Below the pieces are notes generated by a model that had not been told where the DNA came from, searched no databases, and saw only the letters and a list, made by a program, of their open reading frames with translations. Of a DNA stretch of 64,000 nucleotides, positions 33,931 to 47,329 are shown in pieces (position 1 is the stretch's first letter; each line of letters opens with the position of its first letter). Origin of the DNA: Owenia fusiformis (Eukaryota; Annelida; Polychaeta; Sabellida; Oweniidae); assembly GCA_903813345.2 (NCBI GenBank), contig CAIIXF020000007.1:38736671-38800670 (forward strand), read 5' to 3'. Both the position numbers and the translations under genes were made by a program.

Positions 33931-36474
33931 TTTGTTAAGTTATTGGAAGTTGTAACGCCGATCACCAACAGCGAACCACCAACCGCCGTCAAAAAAGGCT
34001 TTTTTATAAAAAACAAGTGCGTGATACAGGGGTTGCCATTTTAGTAAAGGGTGTAAATACGTTTCTGTGCTTGATACAGGGTATATTTAATGGAAAAGGT
34101 TAAATTATGATGTTGAATTATTGGTGTCTATCATATATTTAAGAACTGCCATCTATATATGAATATAAAGTTTAAATAACTAACGTGAACAAAAGATTAA
34201 TGAGATTCTGATTGTTTTGTTCTGAGAATGCTGCTGCCATCTTTGAATAAACTCTAAATTATCAATGATATAATTATAATCTATTGTGATAACGAACACC
34301 TCCCAATCTGAATGTTTTTAACTGCACGGTGGCATTTGGATTAGACAGGTTTTACTGTATGAGTAATACTAATACTGAAATTTAAAAAAATCTGAAGGCC
34401 TAGTCAATCTATTTTGGGAAATATTCTCAGCTATTTGAAATGAAGATCAACTTTGTAAGAAGTCTCTATAATTATTTTTTTAATTTATACAATAACATTA
34501 TACTCAACTTTAGTTCAAATTCCAATGCTCTGGCCTTGGCTAATCAAAACAGTTCATTGCAATTGTTTCATCAATTATTATATTATTATATTAATATATC
34601 ATAATTATTTCACATGCAAATACTGTACTGCCACTAATATTTGATGCTGTTATCTTTCACAATTTTGCAATTTTGAAATTTTGCGGATATAAATTTTCGC
34701 TAATTATAAATTTTTTATAATTTTGTATCTATTTCTTTCACCATCATATCATTTCTCAAAAAAATTTCCAGCTTATTTGATTAAATGTTTTTAAAACCAA
34801 GAAATATGAATGAAACAGTACCTTCTTACCTTTAATTATTGCTATACCATGTACTTAAAGCCTTTACATGACACCTATCAGCTATCACCTGCTTCAAAAG
34901 CATAGGTGAAACTAAACTATTGAAATCAAGTGCTCACTTTAAATTTTTTTTATATTTTCTGTTTGGGAAAATCTGTTAGTTATCAGCTGCATTTTTGTCA
35001 GTCAAGATTTCTCTTCATCAAACCAAATCAAATCCAAGGAATGTTTAGTCAAATATCCAGTTGTTCAGGAATCGAACTCAATTCAAAGAATGATTAGTTC
35101 CATAGTGTAAACATATACAACTTTGAACAATATTGGTATCAGCCATTATGTTACATTAAAAAAAACAGAATGTAAAACTGTAAAAGACTTTCATGTAAGC
35201 AGGAAATTTCTTGAAAGAATACTAAAGGTTTCGCAACAGAATTTAGACGGTCATATGTTGAATTGCAGAAATTTTCTGAAAATGTAAGGTATGTATGTTA
35301 GGCCAATGCATTATCTAAAGGAAAAGTACTCATACAGATGATAAAAAAAATTGGAGATTGAGACAGGGAAGGTGCAAAGACCCCATCAACATTTTTTTTC
35401 AAAAATGTTTTCCTGATTTTCAGTTCCTTCCATTTTTTTATAATGTTTTCACATTAATATGTTGCATTTGTAGACAAAGTTAACATACTAAAGAGAAAAT
35501 ATTTTCCTTTTAAGAGTTTATTTGTGTCTCCAAATGCAACATACTGATGCATAAAACATTTATAAAAATTGAGTAGAAGGGGAAATTTTAAATTCAACGA
35601 ACATATAGGCCCACTGAGCATTTATTTTGCACAGGGCCTTTATTAGAAAGAACTCAAAATAAATGCCATTGGCTTTTATTAAGACTAAGAGGGAAATTGA
35701 AAACATTTTTCCAAGGGGACAGGCATTTATTAAGAGGGAAAATAGCTTTCCCAAGCCAGTGGGTGTTTATTTCGAGGCGTATTATCAATCGAAGAGTTGA
35801 CACATGGCCTTCATATACTCATGCAATAGTATCTATCATCTCTGATTGCACACTTCTGTTTTACCTTTCAAGCATTCGATTTGGATTTTGGAATGTCATA
35901 AAGCTATGCGGTCAAAAGTAATCATAATACTTTTTAGTGAAAATGCATTTATATTTTTAAAATGCAGAATCTTGCGAATGCAAAATCCTCGAAATCCGAT
36001 CACCTCCACATCTGAATGTTTTTTTTAACTGGTCATGGTGTTTTAACTGGTCATGGTGGCATTTGGATTAGACAGATATTACTGTATAAGTATTAGACAG
36101 ATATTACTGTATAAGTATAATAGTATTACTGGAATTCCAAAAAATCATAATGCCTACAATGCTAGTAATATTAAGTGAAAATGCATTAATATTTTTTCAA
36201 AATCAAGAATCTTTCGGATGCAAAAACCTCGAAATCAGACGTTTAAATCTGAATGTTTTTAATTTGTAGCGGTGGCATTTGGATAAGACAGGTTTTACAG
36301 TATAAGTATAATAGACATTAATAGTATTACTGGAATTCAAAAAAATCATAAGGCCTATAGCAACAATCATGTGAACTTCAGGTCAAAATTCCAATGCTCC
36401 CTTGGCCAATCAAATCAGTTCATTGCATTTGTTTCATCAATGCTCTCAATATCATAATTATTCCACATGCAAAT
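33931..36474. other. No gene; diverged segmental repeats
   Basis: Blocks at 34300-34640 and 34858-35018 recur in the same order at 36010-36485 and 36996-37130 (tctgaatgttttt...ggtggcatttgga; ccaatgctc...ggcc aatcaaa; cctatcagctatcacc). This is an old direct duplication of about 1.7-2.1 kb offset. No ORF is supported. Confidence 0.55.
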
Positions 36475-36800
36475 ACTGTACTACCGGTTAATTTGCGAGT
36501 TTAAATTTCATGAATTTTGAGAAATACCAATTTTGCGGCCATTAAATTTTGCGGATATCAAAGGTTTAACTTCCATCATTCTCTGAATCCTCAAAATTAA
36601 TTTATCTTATCTACAGTAATTACACCTACCCAATATCATATACTTTGGATAAGATTTACAATCTCTAGATCTTAGTCAATGGCATGTTGCACCTCAGCCT
36701 TTAATTGGCCATATTCGCGACTATTAATTTTCGTGATTTTTACACAATCGCGAAAAGCACGAAACTAAATTGCACGCGAAAAATATCGGGAGTACAGTAC
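36475..36800. mobile_element. Putative short TIR element
   Basis: tactgtactaccggttaatt (36475) and cgggagtacagta (to about 36800) are inverted ends; ttttcgtgatttttacacaa and cgcgaaaa words lie inside. Ends are imperfect, so the call is tentative. Confidence 0.4.
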
Positions 36801-36989
36801 ATTGAAACCATACACTCTTATATTTCATAAGAATTTGCAATCAAGCCTAACAAATCTATTGGCAAAATATTAGAAGGCCAGCAAAGGTACACATGCTAAA
36901 GTGATGAAACTTTAATGAATTTTAATTTTGCCTATACTGAGATGTGTTAAACTCTATTTGGGTTAGATTTATTCGGCTACACCCTCTAC

Positions 36990-37775
36990 TTACAGCCTTA
37001 ACATGCCCCCTATCGGCTATCACCCGCTTCAAAATCATAACAGGTTCCTTTATATCTTCCTTTATCTTCTGTTTAAGAAAAGCTGTTAGCTATCAGCTGT
37101 ATTTTTGTCAATCAAGATTTCTCTTCATCTGTGAATTACCCAGCGAGAAACCAAAATGGCAATTTTGATGGAAAGACACAAAGTACCAGTCAAAATCTCT
37201 GAAGATTTCCGGGCAAACAATGGCAGCTCTCCCAGTTAGGTTTTAGACTGTCTTCTCATATTTTGTCAATTTTATTCAATTTCAAGTATTGTTTAGAGTT
37301 GTGCGTTCAACATATTCGAGAAGTCAATAGCTATAATAAATCTGCAGATTTTGCTCGCATTTATGTAAGCTTTTCTCTTTTGACGGATACTTTGTGTCTT
37401 TCCTTGAAATCATGACAGGTGTAACTGATCTACTGAAATCAACTTCAAGTGCTTACTACTATCTCCCAATGTGAGCTACATCAGTGCTTTTTGTTGAGAA
37501 AATATGTAAGTTATTAGCCGCTTTTTTGCCGATCAGGATTTAAATTCTCTTTATCTGTCATGTACCTAGCAAGATTCAGAGATTTTGACTTGTACGTCAT
37601 GTCTTTCCGTCAAAACTTCCATTTTTGGTTTCTTGGTAAGGAGTAGCTTCTCAATGTATAATGAGAATTTGCTGTTCGGCACAGAAGCACCTTTTAATTT
37701 TTTTCGATTTTCGCAAGGAGGACACTAACACAATTTTGAAGCGGTTGATAGGGGGCTCTAAAGGCTGTTCTAACA
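36990..37775. mobile_element. Foldback element with ~200-bp arms
   Basis: acagccttaacatgccccct (36990) is mirrored by agggggctctaaaggctgtt (about 37752). Inner pairs include cagcgagaaaccaaaatgg (37141) with tttttggtttcttggtaag (37624), and caaaatctctgaa with its complement at 37566. No ORF. Right of it, 37795-37880 is a CTAG-rich stretch. Confidence 0.6.
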
Positions 37776-37795
37776 GATCAGTCACAGCCTCTGAA

Positions 37796-37880
37796 AGAGC
37801 TAGATCTAAGGCTCTAGCTTTAGGCTAGTCTAAGTCCTATAGATCTAGTAGTCTAGGCCTAGAGTCATAGCCCAGGCATA
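37796..37880. repeat. CTAG-rich degenerate simple sequence
   Basis: At least eight CTAG tetramers in about 80 bp (gagctagatctaaggctcta, gatctagtagtctaggccta). No coding potential. Confidence 0.6.
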
Positions 37881-38855
37881 GGCCCGTAAAAATGTAAAGA
37901 AATAAAGCTTACAGCATGTTCTATTTAAGTGAATTTGACTCATGTTATACATGTTCTGGGCCTATGCCTAGTATAGTCCAGCAGGACGAAGAAGATAGAA
38001 TGTAAAAATCAAATTGAAAATCAAAATAATCGAACGAAAAAAAATTGAAAAAGTTGAAAATTCGATTTCGATTCAATTTGATTTTCTGCCATTATAAATG
38101 AAATACTGTACTTACCAACATGTTTCTCGGATATATATGTTGTTCTTACTTTATCTTCGCCGAAGATCGATGTTTATTTATATATAACAATCGAATAATC
38201 GACATAATTCAAACTCATCACTACGACACAAAAATATATCACTTTCGAAACCATGTAAACTGCTAAGATGACGTCATTTATATCCGGGATTGCTTTGCAA
38301 ACTCCACACAACAGACTGTCCCATCTTTTCTCCTGCTTTCTCCCGATGCAATTCATACATTACTCGGAGATTACTGTCAAACGTTCCAAGTTTTACAATT
38401 TTAGCATGTTTATTACGATCTAATTCCTGCCAGTATCAATGAATAAATCTATTGACCAACAGATTGGAAATATGTATTCCAGCGATACCCTCATTTTGAC
38501 GAAAGAATGGTACAAATATGTCCACTATTTATCGAGATATCGTGTAGAAAAATTGAAGACATCGCTTAAGAAATTTATATTTCTAGACTGAACTGTTCAC
38601 GCTCGCAAGTGGCATCTCCAACTCCATATATGGGCAAAAAGGTGGAGTTAACAATAAGCAATGCAGGGATTGACACGATTGACACGAAGAAGTCTCGATG
38701 AATCTCGCTTAAACTCCGCCCCTTCTTCGTGAAAAATCACGTGAATTCCGGCTTTTGCTGGGACATATCCGGGCATCTCGGCTTCGAACCCAATCAGAAG
38801 TTTCAATTTTGACTGGCGCCGCATACATTATCTCAAGTCTCACCCAATATTTTTA
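37881..38855. other. No gene seen
   Basis: Mixed AT-rich sequence with a short gattgacacgattgacacg duplication near 38672. Nothing further recognised. Confidence 0.4.
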
Positions 38856-38859
38856 TGTA

Positions 38860-39347
38860 TACGTTAAAAACTCCTACCTCATACCCACTTACTCATATAT
38901 TACATGGAACATGATACAGTCTTTGAAGGGTTCAATTTTAAAGATCTTTGCTTATTAAATCTTAGTTTATGATGAATTATAGATGCATTTTTAATGACCC
39001 TTGATAGCAAGTTGCTATTACATCCCAGCTGGGTTCAATTCCCACTCAGGGCATCGAATTTAGCACACTTTCTTTCAATTTCTTTATCTTGCTTGTTGGA
39101 CCTATGCTCGCGGATGTTAGTTTTTTATTCCCCTGGGGCGCCCTCGGGTCATTACACATTAAAATGCATCCATATGCCTTTATTTATGGATCTGTCATCT
39201 GTCTAGTCATAAAATAAAGCCGGAATTGCAGAAACGTTAATAATTTGAGCTATTTTGAGATTTAATAATCTTTAAAGTTGAAACCTTCGATGACTGTATC
39301 ATGTTCCACATTAGGTGGGTATGAGGTAGGAGGTTTTTTAACACAAA
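38860..39347. mobile_element. Foldback element with ~110-bp arms
   Basis: cgttaaaaactcctacctca (38861) is mirrored at 39325-39345; the arms continue through tggaacatgatacagtc and its complement (38905 and 39293). The interior has a tRNA-like B box (gggttcaattcccactc at 39029), so it may have trapped a SINE fragment. Confidence 0.65.
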
Positions 39348-40455
39348 GCCTCAAAAAACAATAAAAAAGATAAAATATGAAATCAAACTATAATTTCAGA
39401 AATTGATCAAAAGTGCCATCTAGTTGCATCTAAGTAATGTTTTATCATTTTTTTCATGACTCTCATTTTAAATATTAACATAAATATATACCTAGTGGAT
39501 ACGTAATCAAAAATAAGTGAATCACCTCAAGTTGCCCTGATAATTCATGATTCTCTTTTTATGAATCTTATGTGTAAGATAGATAAATGAATTTAAGAAA
39601 ATGAATATGATGTTGGATTATTTTTACAACTTTATGGAATGTAAAATTAACAATCAAAAAATGTAATCTGAACTTAACCCAAACCATAATACATTCAGAA
39701 CCTATAACTTATACAGCAGTTACGGTCACTGGTTTCCTTACCTGTTTAATGAACCCATTACCTGTGAAAATTATATGATCTATGGAGTGTGCCCAGTGGG
39801 AGGTCAGGCCTTTTATGGTATCACACTCTGGTGGTTTTACCTTATTCTCAATAGTATAGATACAAAAGTATCTTGTTGACCTATATTCAGTCCTGTATTG
39901 CTGTATTGGCCACTTATTAGGGTCATAATTCAATCATGAAGTGTAGAGCCGTAGATTCCAAACCAGGAAGTATTTATGTGTCTATCAAAATCCATTTGCA
40001 TCCTGCGCATCTTATCCAATTATGATACTAAATAATGAAATATAATCTTATAATCTTTGAGTTTGCAAGGTTTTATGATATTTGATTATTGTAAAATATG
40101 TTTTTGGAGCATTTTTCTATAGCCATTCTGTAGGGAAATAATTATGAAAAAAATGTACAATCTTTTCATTTAAAGTATGATCTGAATGGAAGGCAAACTT
40201 CATATGTGCACATTTGATGAGATGAACCATTTGTGTCATATTGTTAAATAATTAAGTTTGCAATTGATTCAGGTCATAGTGTATTTTTGGTATTTTTGTG
40301 AGAATCAATGGAAACCAGTGGCCTCTATTGGGATCTGCTGATATCCTCATGTTAAGTCAATGGTGCACAGCCTTATCACGGTGAGCAACCATACCGCACC
40401 GGGGATCGACCCCGGTGCGTTACACTTAAATTGTAACGCTCCGGAGTGAAGAAAA

Positions 40456-41498
40456 ATGGCGGACAATGATAAATGCATAATGGAATGTGGAGAAATTTTT
40501 GATTTACGATGTTTCGTGATTAGGTACGAAGAACTCCTATGTACCATTCAAAGTACAATATATTAAGGAATGATCCAGATCGATTAGATCAGTGATAACT
40601 AGCCTATATAATGCAAACAAGATGTAAAAGCACAAGCAACATTAAAATATTTTGATGTTTTTTATTCTTTTTATGAAATATACAGAGTATTCCTAGATTG
40701 TGCGAGAATATATCTTATCAACATGATCCTTATGGTTGCATGCAAAATTGTGTCAGTTTAGGAGTTAAATGGTGGTCAGTTTTATGAGATATCACTAAAT
40801 CTAGTTGTAACGCACCGGTCATATTAGGCCAATATTTGGAAACGCACCGGTGCTTTATTCATTTGTTAATATTACCCTATATTATAGGTCATACTGATAA
40901 CATAAGAACAATAATAATTTCCAGAGGTTCGGTATCGTACCTATAGATCCCCCCCTGGATGATGTACTGGTAGGTGGAAACACTTCGAATACGACGGCAC
41001 CACCGCCTCAATTGAGCATAATGACACCTATGACCCCAGTAAAATTCACGGTTGAGGGTACCGGCTGTTTGAGTGAAACAAATCCAAGTACATCAGGATG
41101 CAGCACCGCAACGTCTTCAACAATGAATTTGCCGACCCCTGAGTGTTCCAAAATGCTATCGATTCTTTTGCGAGTATTTCACTTCTGAATTTTCCAGAAA
41201 AGAACATTTGTCTGATCATATAAGAAGTAATCACACGAAGGATAGACCGTTTGTGTGTTCAAAATGTGACAAATCCTTTTTGTCTAGAAAGAGTAGAAAG
41301 GACCATATCGATACATGCGGGATAAAAATCAGCCAATACAAGTGTGCCGTATGTGCTAAACATTTTAAACCAAAACGATATTTATCCGAACATCAAAAGT
41401 TGCATAACCCCGAAGCTGCGAAAGTATGCGAATATTATGGCTTCGTTACCTTAAGTCGCGCGGCGATGTGGGAACATGCAAAAGCAAAACATGCATAG
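40456..41498 (+). pseudogene. Decayed two-exon C2H2 zinc-finger gene inside the 10.2-kb element
   Basis: Putative exon 1 40456-40523 (MADNDKCIMECGEIFDLRC...) with donor AG/gtacga; exon 2 from about 40927 (FGIVPIDPPLDD, then a Ser/Thr/Pro-rich linker) through a one-base slip in an A4 run at 41150-41153 into a zinc-finger frame ending TAG at 41498. Fingers: first CEYF...HX4H with its second Cys replaced by Phe; second CSKCDKSF...H...C (C2HC); third CAVCAKHF...HX3H intact; fourth CEYY...HX4H with its second Cys replaced by Tyr. Two single-base changes (TGC to TTC, TGT to TAT) would explain the lost cysteines. It could be a captured host gene or a former element-encoded DNA-binding protein. The acceptor choice at 40925/40927 is uncertain. 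Confidence 0.55.
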
Positions 41499-43219
41499 TT
41501 ACGCACGACTTAAGTTGACTGGCTACAGTATTCATATGCTCCTACATTTCTTGGACGTTCTTTCATTCGTAACATACATATAGTTACGTGTATTTGTTCA
41601 TGTACAATTTAGTTTTAGTAAGTTTTTCATCGCCACAGTATTGTATGTTAGAAATTTTGTTATTGAGGTCTACCTTAAAGACAGGCCATTTATACTCCAG
41701 TGTTATGCTAAAATTAAGAAAGCGATTTCGCAATATGAGTCGAAAAAATCATAAGATATCGGATTTACTTCATGATTTTTATTGATTAATGCCTTATCTA
41801 TATCACATTGTGTTTATTGTTTAGGCCCTTGGTTTAGGCAAGGAGATTTTACCTAGACCGCTTGGTCGACGTTTAGGCTAGCCTATACAACCTAAACATG
41901 CGTTCTGATTAGTCTAGCGACAAGCCCTTGCACAGTGTGAGAAGGTGTTTAGTTAAGTAGATGGGGGGAGTGTCATAGAGGCTTATAGCTAGACTACGTT
42001 CTGATTTGCCATTATGTTTTATATGAGTATCATGAATTCAATATGTGTAAATTTCGTCATTATTCTACCTATCACAAATCCATACTTGTGTTCGTCAATT
42101 GTGTAGGTTCAGCTTAAGGAATCGTCTATGATATGACTAATCTTGTTTCTGATAGCATAGTGCGTTGTGAAAATATAACGAAAGTATTAATCATATGCAA
42201 AATTACTTATTGATCCCAATCTTATGGACCATGTTGGTCCTTATTATTGTTACACATTCATGACCATATAAATTGTATATCTTAAGGTATGTTCACATTT
42301 AGTATTTACCCTGTTAAAAATGTTCAACCTTGAATTTGGGACATTCAACCCCATGATTATTTCATTGAAAAATTGAAAAACAATGGATGAAAAAAACAAA
42401 CCGTTGAAAAAAAATACAATGGTTTTTTTTCAAGACATTGAAAAATTCAGTTGTAGTTTTCAATACATTGAAAAAAATTCAATCATATATTTTGCTTATA
42501 CAGTAAAACTCCTCTGATAGAAGTAGAAAAGTTATTATAGGTTATCTTGGTATTTATACAGTGTAGTTAATGGGAATGGTTAAAACAACATTTAGTGTTT
42601 GTGAAAGATTTTCAAGGTATTTTGACAGGAGATAATGACTGATGATGTTTAAAAGTTTCATTGTCATTGGTATGCTAGATGATCTGTATAGAATTTTCTA
42701 CGAGTCAAATCATGACTTCAACTAAATTTATTTTTTATTTTAATTCAAAATTACATTATCTGTTTATAATTTCCCTTGATTAGGTCCTTGAAAATACAAA
42801 TGAATAGGAATGTTATTAGACCTTGTTAGAGTATTGTTTGGATGGGTTTAATAATCAAAGAAGACAATTTCAAATTAACCAATAAATTAATGATTTTATG
42901 TTCAAACTTTATGTTGCCTCTTTAAGTTGATACTAACTTTGGTTGCTATTATAAAATAAGAGATCTAATGTTCTATATGTCTCTGGTAAAGATGATTGTG
43001 AACAAGCTGTTTATTTTCTTGTATTACATACCTAGCGAAGCATTTGTATGAAAGTCAATGGGAAAGTTAGCGAGCTATATCCACCGATATTGCCCGATTA
43101 CCCCGATATAGCCCGCTTACCTCGTTTTGATATTAGATTTCTTTAATAACCATGATAATATCATGACGTCACGTCATTGATACAAAGTAACCATGGGAAC
43201 AAAGGCATGTAATACATCA

Positions 43220-43331
43220 GTTATGTCACTATGACGTGAAATATGCCTTCGTTCTTGCCCAAATATAGAGCCTCCCAAGGTCGGCCTATATTGGGAGAAC
43301 TCAGGCATATTTCACGTCATAGTGACATAAC
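43220..43331. repeat. 28-bp perfect hairpin
   Basis: gttatgtcactatgacgtga (43220) pairs with its exact complement ending at 43331, 28 bp in all, around a 56-nt loop that itself has a cccaaatata/tatattggg pair. Likely a small MITE within the 7.7-kb element. Confidence 0.75.
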
Positions 43332-45119
43332 CTCTAAATATAGAACCACATCCTTCCATACATTGTATAATATAAAGTATATATCAAACCAATTATTTCA
43401 TTCAAAATTAATGCATTACATTAATTTATGAAATTATAGTAAGATTTCACTTTTAAGTATGATGATTTAGATCATATTTTCCCCATACAAATTGAATATA
43501 GGCTCCAGTACTCAGGGAGTGCGATAAGAAGATTTGTCTACTTGTTGGGAGCATGCAATTTTTCATAAAAACACTAAAACAAAATCGAAAGTTAAACTCA
43601 TAAATTTTGTTATACATAAAGAATTACCTACTACATGCAATAGGTATATCTATCATATGCGGGTAACCTTCACTTCTGTTTGAAGTCCAATAAAGCTATG
43701 AGTAAAACAGTGACAGAGTATAATACTCTAAAATGTACCACTTCTTTTTCAAATTTTTAATGGCAAGATATAGTGACATTAGAATATTTACATATGCTTT
43801 TAGTAAAACTTTGAAGGCATTAATGAGATCTAGATGTATTGGGTCTTTTTCTTTTTTTCATGAAAATTAATGTTAATTTTTGTCCACCATAGGAGAGCAT
43901 TTTCAAATATGAAATACATTAAACCAAACCCCTATCCCAAATTAATTACCATTAAATCAATTTAAGAAATGATAAAAAGATTTCACTGTTTGGTATGATA
44001 TTTAGATTATATTTCCCCATATTCACAAATTGAATACAGGCCCCAGTAAACACAGGGTGCAATCACAAGATATTTTACTCTTAAACAACCCCCTTTTCCC
44101 CCATTTTACTAAGGGGAATCACAATTGCTCTAATATTATGTATTTACATTGTATGATCAGAGATTGTGATACACTATGAACCTACTGTGATGTGGTCCAT
44201 GAGGACATATACTCCTAGGCATTTACTGTTCATTCATATGGCATACCTGAACTAATAAGTTACCAAGTATTTAACTTATTGTTTAAAGTTAATGCTAACT
44301 TTAAATTCAAGTACAGATGTAAATTGCTTAAAAAATTAATCATGTTTGATTCAAAGTTTCATGTTTACAAAATTCAAGCAATAGAAAATTATGCAAAGAA
44401 TCATAGAAAATTATGCAAATGAGTCATGTGATCATTGAAAAATTTATGTCAAACTCACTTCCACCAGCTAATGTCTTAAGACAGTTCTTATGACCAGTTT
44501 ATATTAGAGTATATTAGGATTGCTGGATGCCTTATTTTAATCACTCGATATCACCTCCAATTAATTCAATGATATTGATATATTTTAGATATAACCGATA
44601 ATCATTTTTCTTCCACAGAACTTAACCCTAATTTGTTAAGAACATCTTTTCCTACTATATTCTATTATTATTCTAAATGGATGCTTATTTACCATTGGAT
44701 GAAATTCAATCATAAGACTGATTATATAGGAAAAGGATGTGCCTGTGAGTTAAAAATAAACAAATACATATGATCAAAATATAATAAGTTAATTTAATGT
44801 AGATGTTGTAATAAAGTCCAGACATGTTTTATTTCTTTGACATCAAAGACTATTAATTCATGAGAAAATTATGCCTTTTCATACATTTGGATTACATACA
44901 TAAGTGTTATTTAAATAATACGATTATAAATGTAATCATTCTCAGTTCTGATGAGTTAAAAAGAAATCAATATCCTAGATGCGAGTAGAAATAACCTTGA
45001 TTTACCTCATTACAAAAACTCATAATTCAGTCAAACTGGTATTATATATGGAATCTACATGTAAAATTACATTTAGAAATGTGGTTTTGAAAAGAGTTTA
45101 TCAACTTTGAAAATTTAAT
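43332..45119. other. No gene; internal duplication
   Basis: 43446-43520 and 43985-44055 are diverged copies (tttcac...gtatgat...ttagat...atattt ccccata...aaattgaata). Otherwise AT-rich without ORFs. Confidence 0.45.
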
Positions 45120-45440
45120 TTTCTTTGAAAATGTGACTTCTAGGTCGGGGAGATTTCCCATAGACCCCATGCTGTAAGACCACAAAAAGTGAAATATCTT
45201 TTCTTGTGTTGGACATATAATATTTTCTTTAAATGGACATATTTCAATTTGTATAACTATCACATACATAAGGGTAATATGAAAAGTGAACCACTAAAAC
45301 TGATGAATATTCAAGTTTAAGGGAATTTTGTAATACCCTGCCATGTTATTTCCCCCAAATCAGCCACCTGGTGGCGAAACTGGTAACTACCTACTCGCAT
45401 ATGAGTAATTGAATCATTCCACTTTTTTAACATCCTATGA
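45120..45440 (+). repeat. ~300-bp dispersed duplication, copy 1
   Basis: Matches 48705-48985 (tgacttctaggtcgg, ccccatagaccccatg, tcagccacctggtggcgaaa, ctggtaactacctac). Both copies lie within the 7.7-kb element, same orientation. A further shared pair is aagggtcacatgactcattt at 46313 and its relative at 48463. Confidence 0.75.
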
Positions 45441-47329
45441 GACATATTACTTAATCAATGTAGTAATAGAAATAATAGGAAATATAATTAAATATAACTT
45501 TTATCAATTTTTAATCTTAAGAATATTAAATCTTTTGTTCAATTGTGAATGATCTCATCATGCAAGGGTTATCGTTGTGTTTTTCTATTGGCATCATCAA
45601 CTAAGTTTGTATTTAATAGTGTTTTATAAATATAACTTTACGTTCAAATTTTTGACAAATGATTTATGTTCCTATTCTGACTGAGTTATATTATGCCATT
45701 TTGAAATCTGTGTAATGGAAATATTGTAGCATAGCCAGATAGTAAGGCCCAAATATTATTTCAAACATATTTAGGGCCTTTTTGAAATGCCATGCTCTTA
45801 TTTTAAAGTAAGTAGCTACATATAAATGGCCTCTACTCCCCCTCCCAAGAATGAAAGTGCTTTTATTCTACTTCTTCATCTAGTTTGATCTTGCAGGGAT
45901 ACTTCTTGTATCAATGCAAAAACTTAAAAATTATGAACAAAACTACAAAAAATATGTAGATATCAGCAGTCAAACATTTATAAGAATAATTTCATTTTGA
46001 CCGTTCTAACAACAAAGAGAAAGCTGTTAACATCAATCTTTAATGGTCATCCTGGTCACAACAGGTTGTTATGAAAACAAAATCATTGATTGCACTTATG
46101 ATCATGTAGCTATTATCCAAACATTTGTAACGTCTTCTGAATTCATTAAACGATTTAAATTTGAAATGTATAACAGATCTTCTAAACCTAATTTGTAAAC
46201 CTAATTAAAAACATAACCTCATATAATATGATATTTCTAATGATCCATTGAAAAAAGTAGCAAAGTTATTACTTTTACTATTTCATAAGATCTTATTATC
46301 ACACTTTTGTTCAAGGGTCACATGACTCATTTGCATAATATACAATGTTCATTTGCATAATATTCAATGTCTTGAATTTAGCCAAAAGTGTTCTGCTATC
46401 CAAGTATTACAACTGTTATACCACAACACTACAACTGAAATGATAAAATATCAAAAATTACTTACTTACATTATATATTGAGTTAAACCAAAAATATAAA
46501 ACATATCATTCTCTTGATATTCACTAGCAGATATTGTTGTTTGCGTGATTGAAAATTAATGTTTTAAACATTTAACCAATCTGTTGATTTGATTTTGGTT
46601 CACATATGATTTCCAAACCCTATAGTGTTACATGTACATGTAAGTGTGGTGTAGAACAAACATTTTAAATTTTGATTTTTCCATTGAAATCAAAATTATA
46701 GGTTTGTGTTCATGTAGGATTAATATGAGCCCAGACCTAATTCATTGATCTGTTTATGTTTGAATGTGTGTTGATTTCATTGTTTTATTTTCTTATCTAT
46801 TTACAAGAGTTGCCTGAAATTCCCAATATACTTGTTTATCTTTTAAAAAGGCAATAAGTACTTGGCTGTTCTTTCCTGTCACATTCATTCTAATTAATGA
46901 GTTAAACTATATGAAAGGTGAAGTGAGTGTCAAAACACTAATTTCGTGCCAAATAGATTTTATCTTGCACCATTCAATATCTTGATATGTTGAGAATTAA
47001 TGTGACAACATGGGCATCATATGTAACACCCTCAACCCCCCCCCCCCTCCCACTAAACCCAGTCATGTTTATGTCTTTCCAGTGATATTCCTTCCCTGTT
47101 GCATCAGTTAATAAACTTCAAATTGGACTGAGAAATCACCTTTTCCAATTCCAAATTGAACTAAAAAAAGATTAGTGAACAGTCAAAAGTATTAATTTGA
47201 TAATTGATGTGTAATATCTTTATATTATTATTTTACATGTGTTGCTTAAAACTATACTGAATGATAAATGTTCTTGTAGATAAAGAATAGTATGATTTGT
47301 AGAATTGCTTCTCCTCTAATGCTGTATAG

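Noticed and set aside
39020-39050. gggttcaattcccactc as a tRNA gene
   Set aside because: A good B box but no A box, anticodon arm or acceptor stem at the right spacing; at most a SINE fragment.
45360-45376. CCACCTGGTGGC as a CTCF-type insulator site, with a relative at 48943
   Set aside because: Both lie in a dispersed repeat and the motif is a short palindrome; no independent support.
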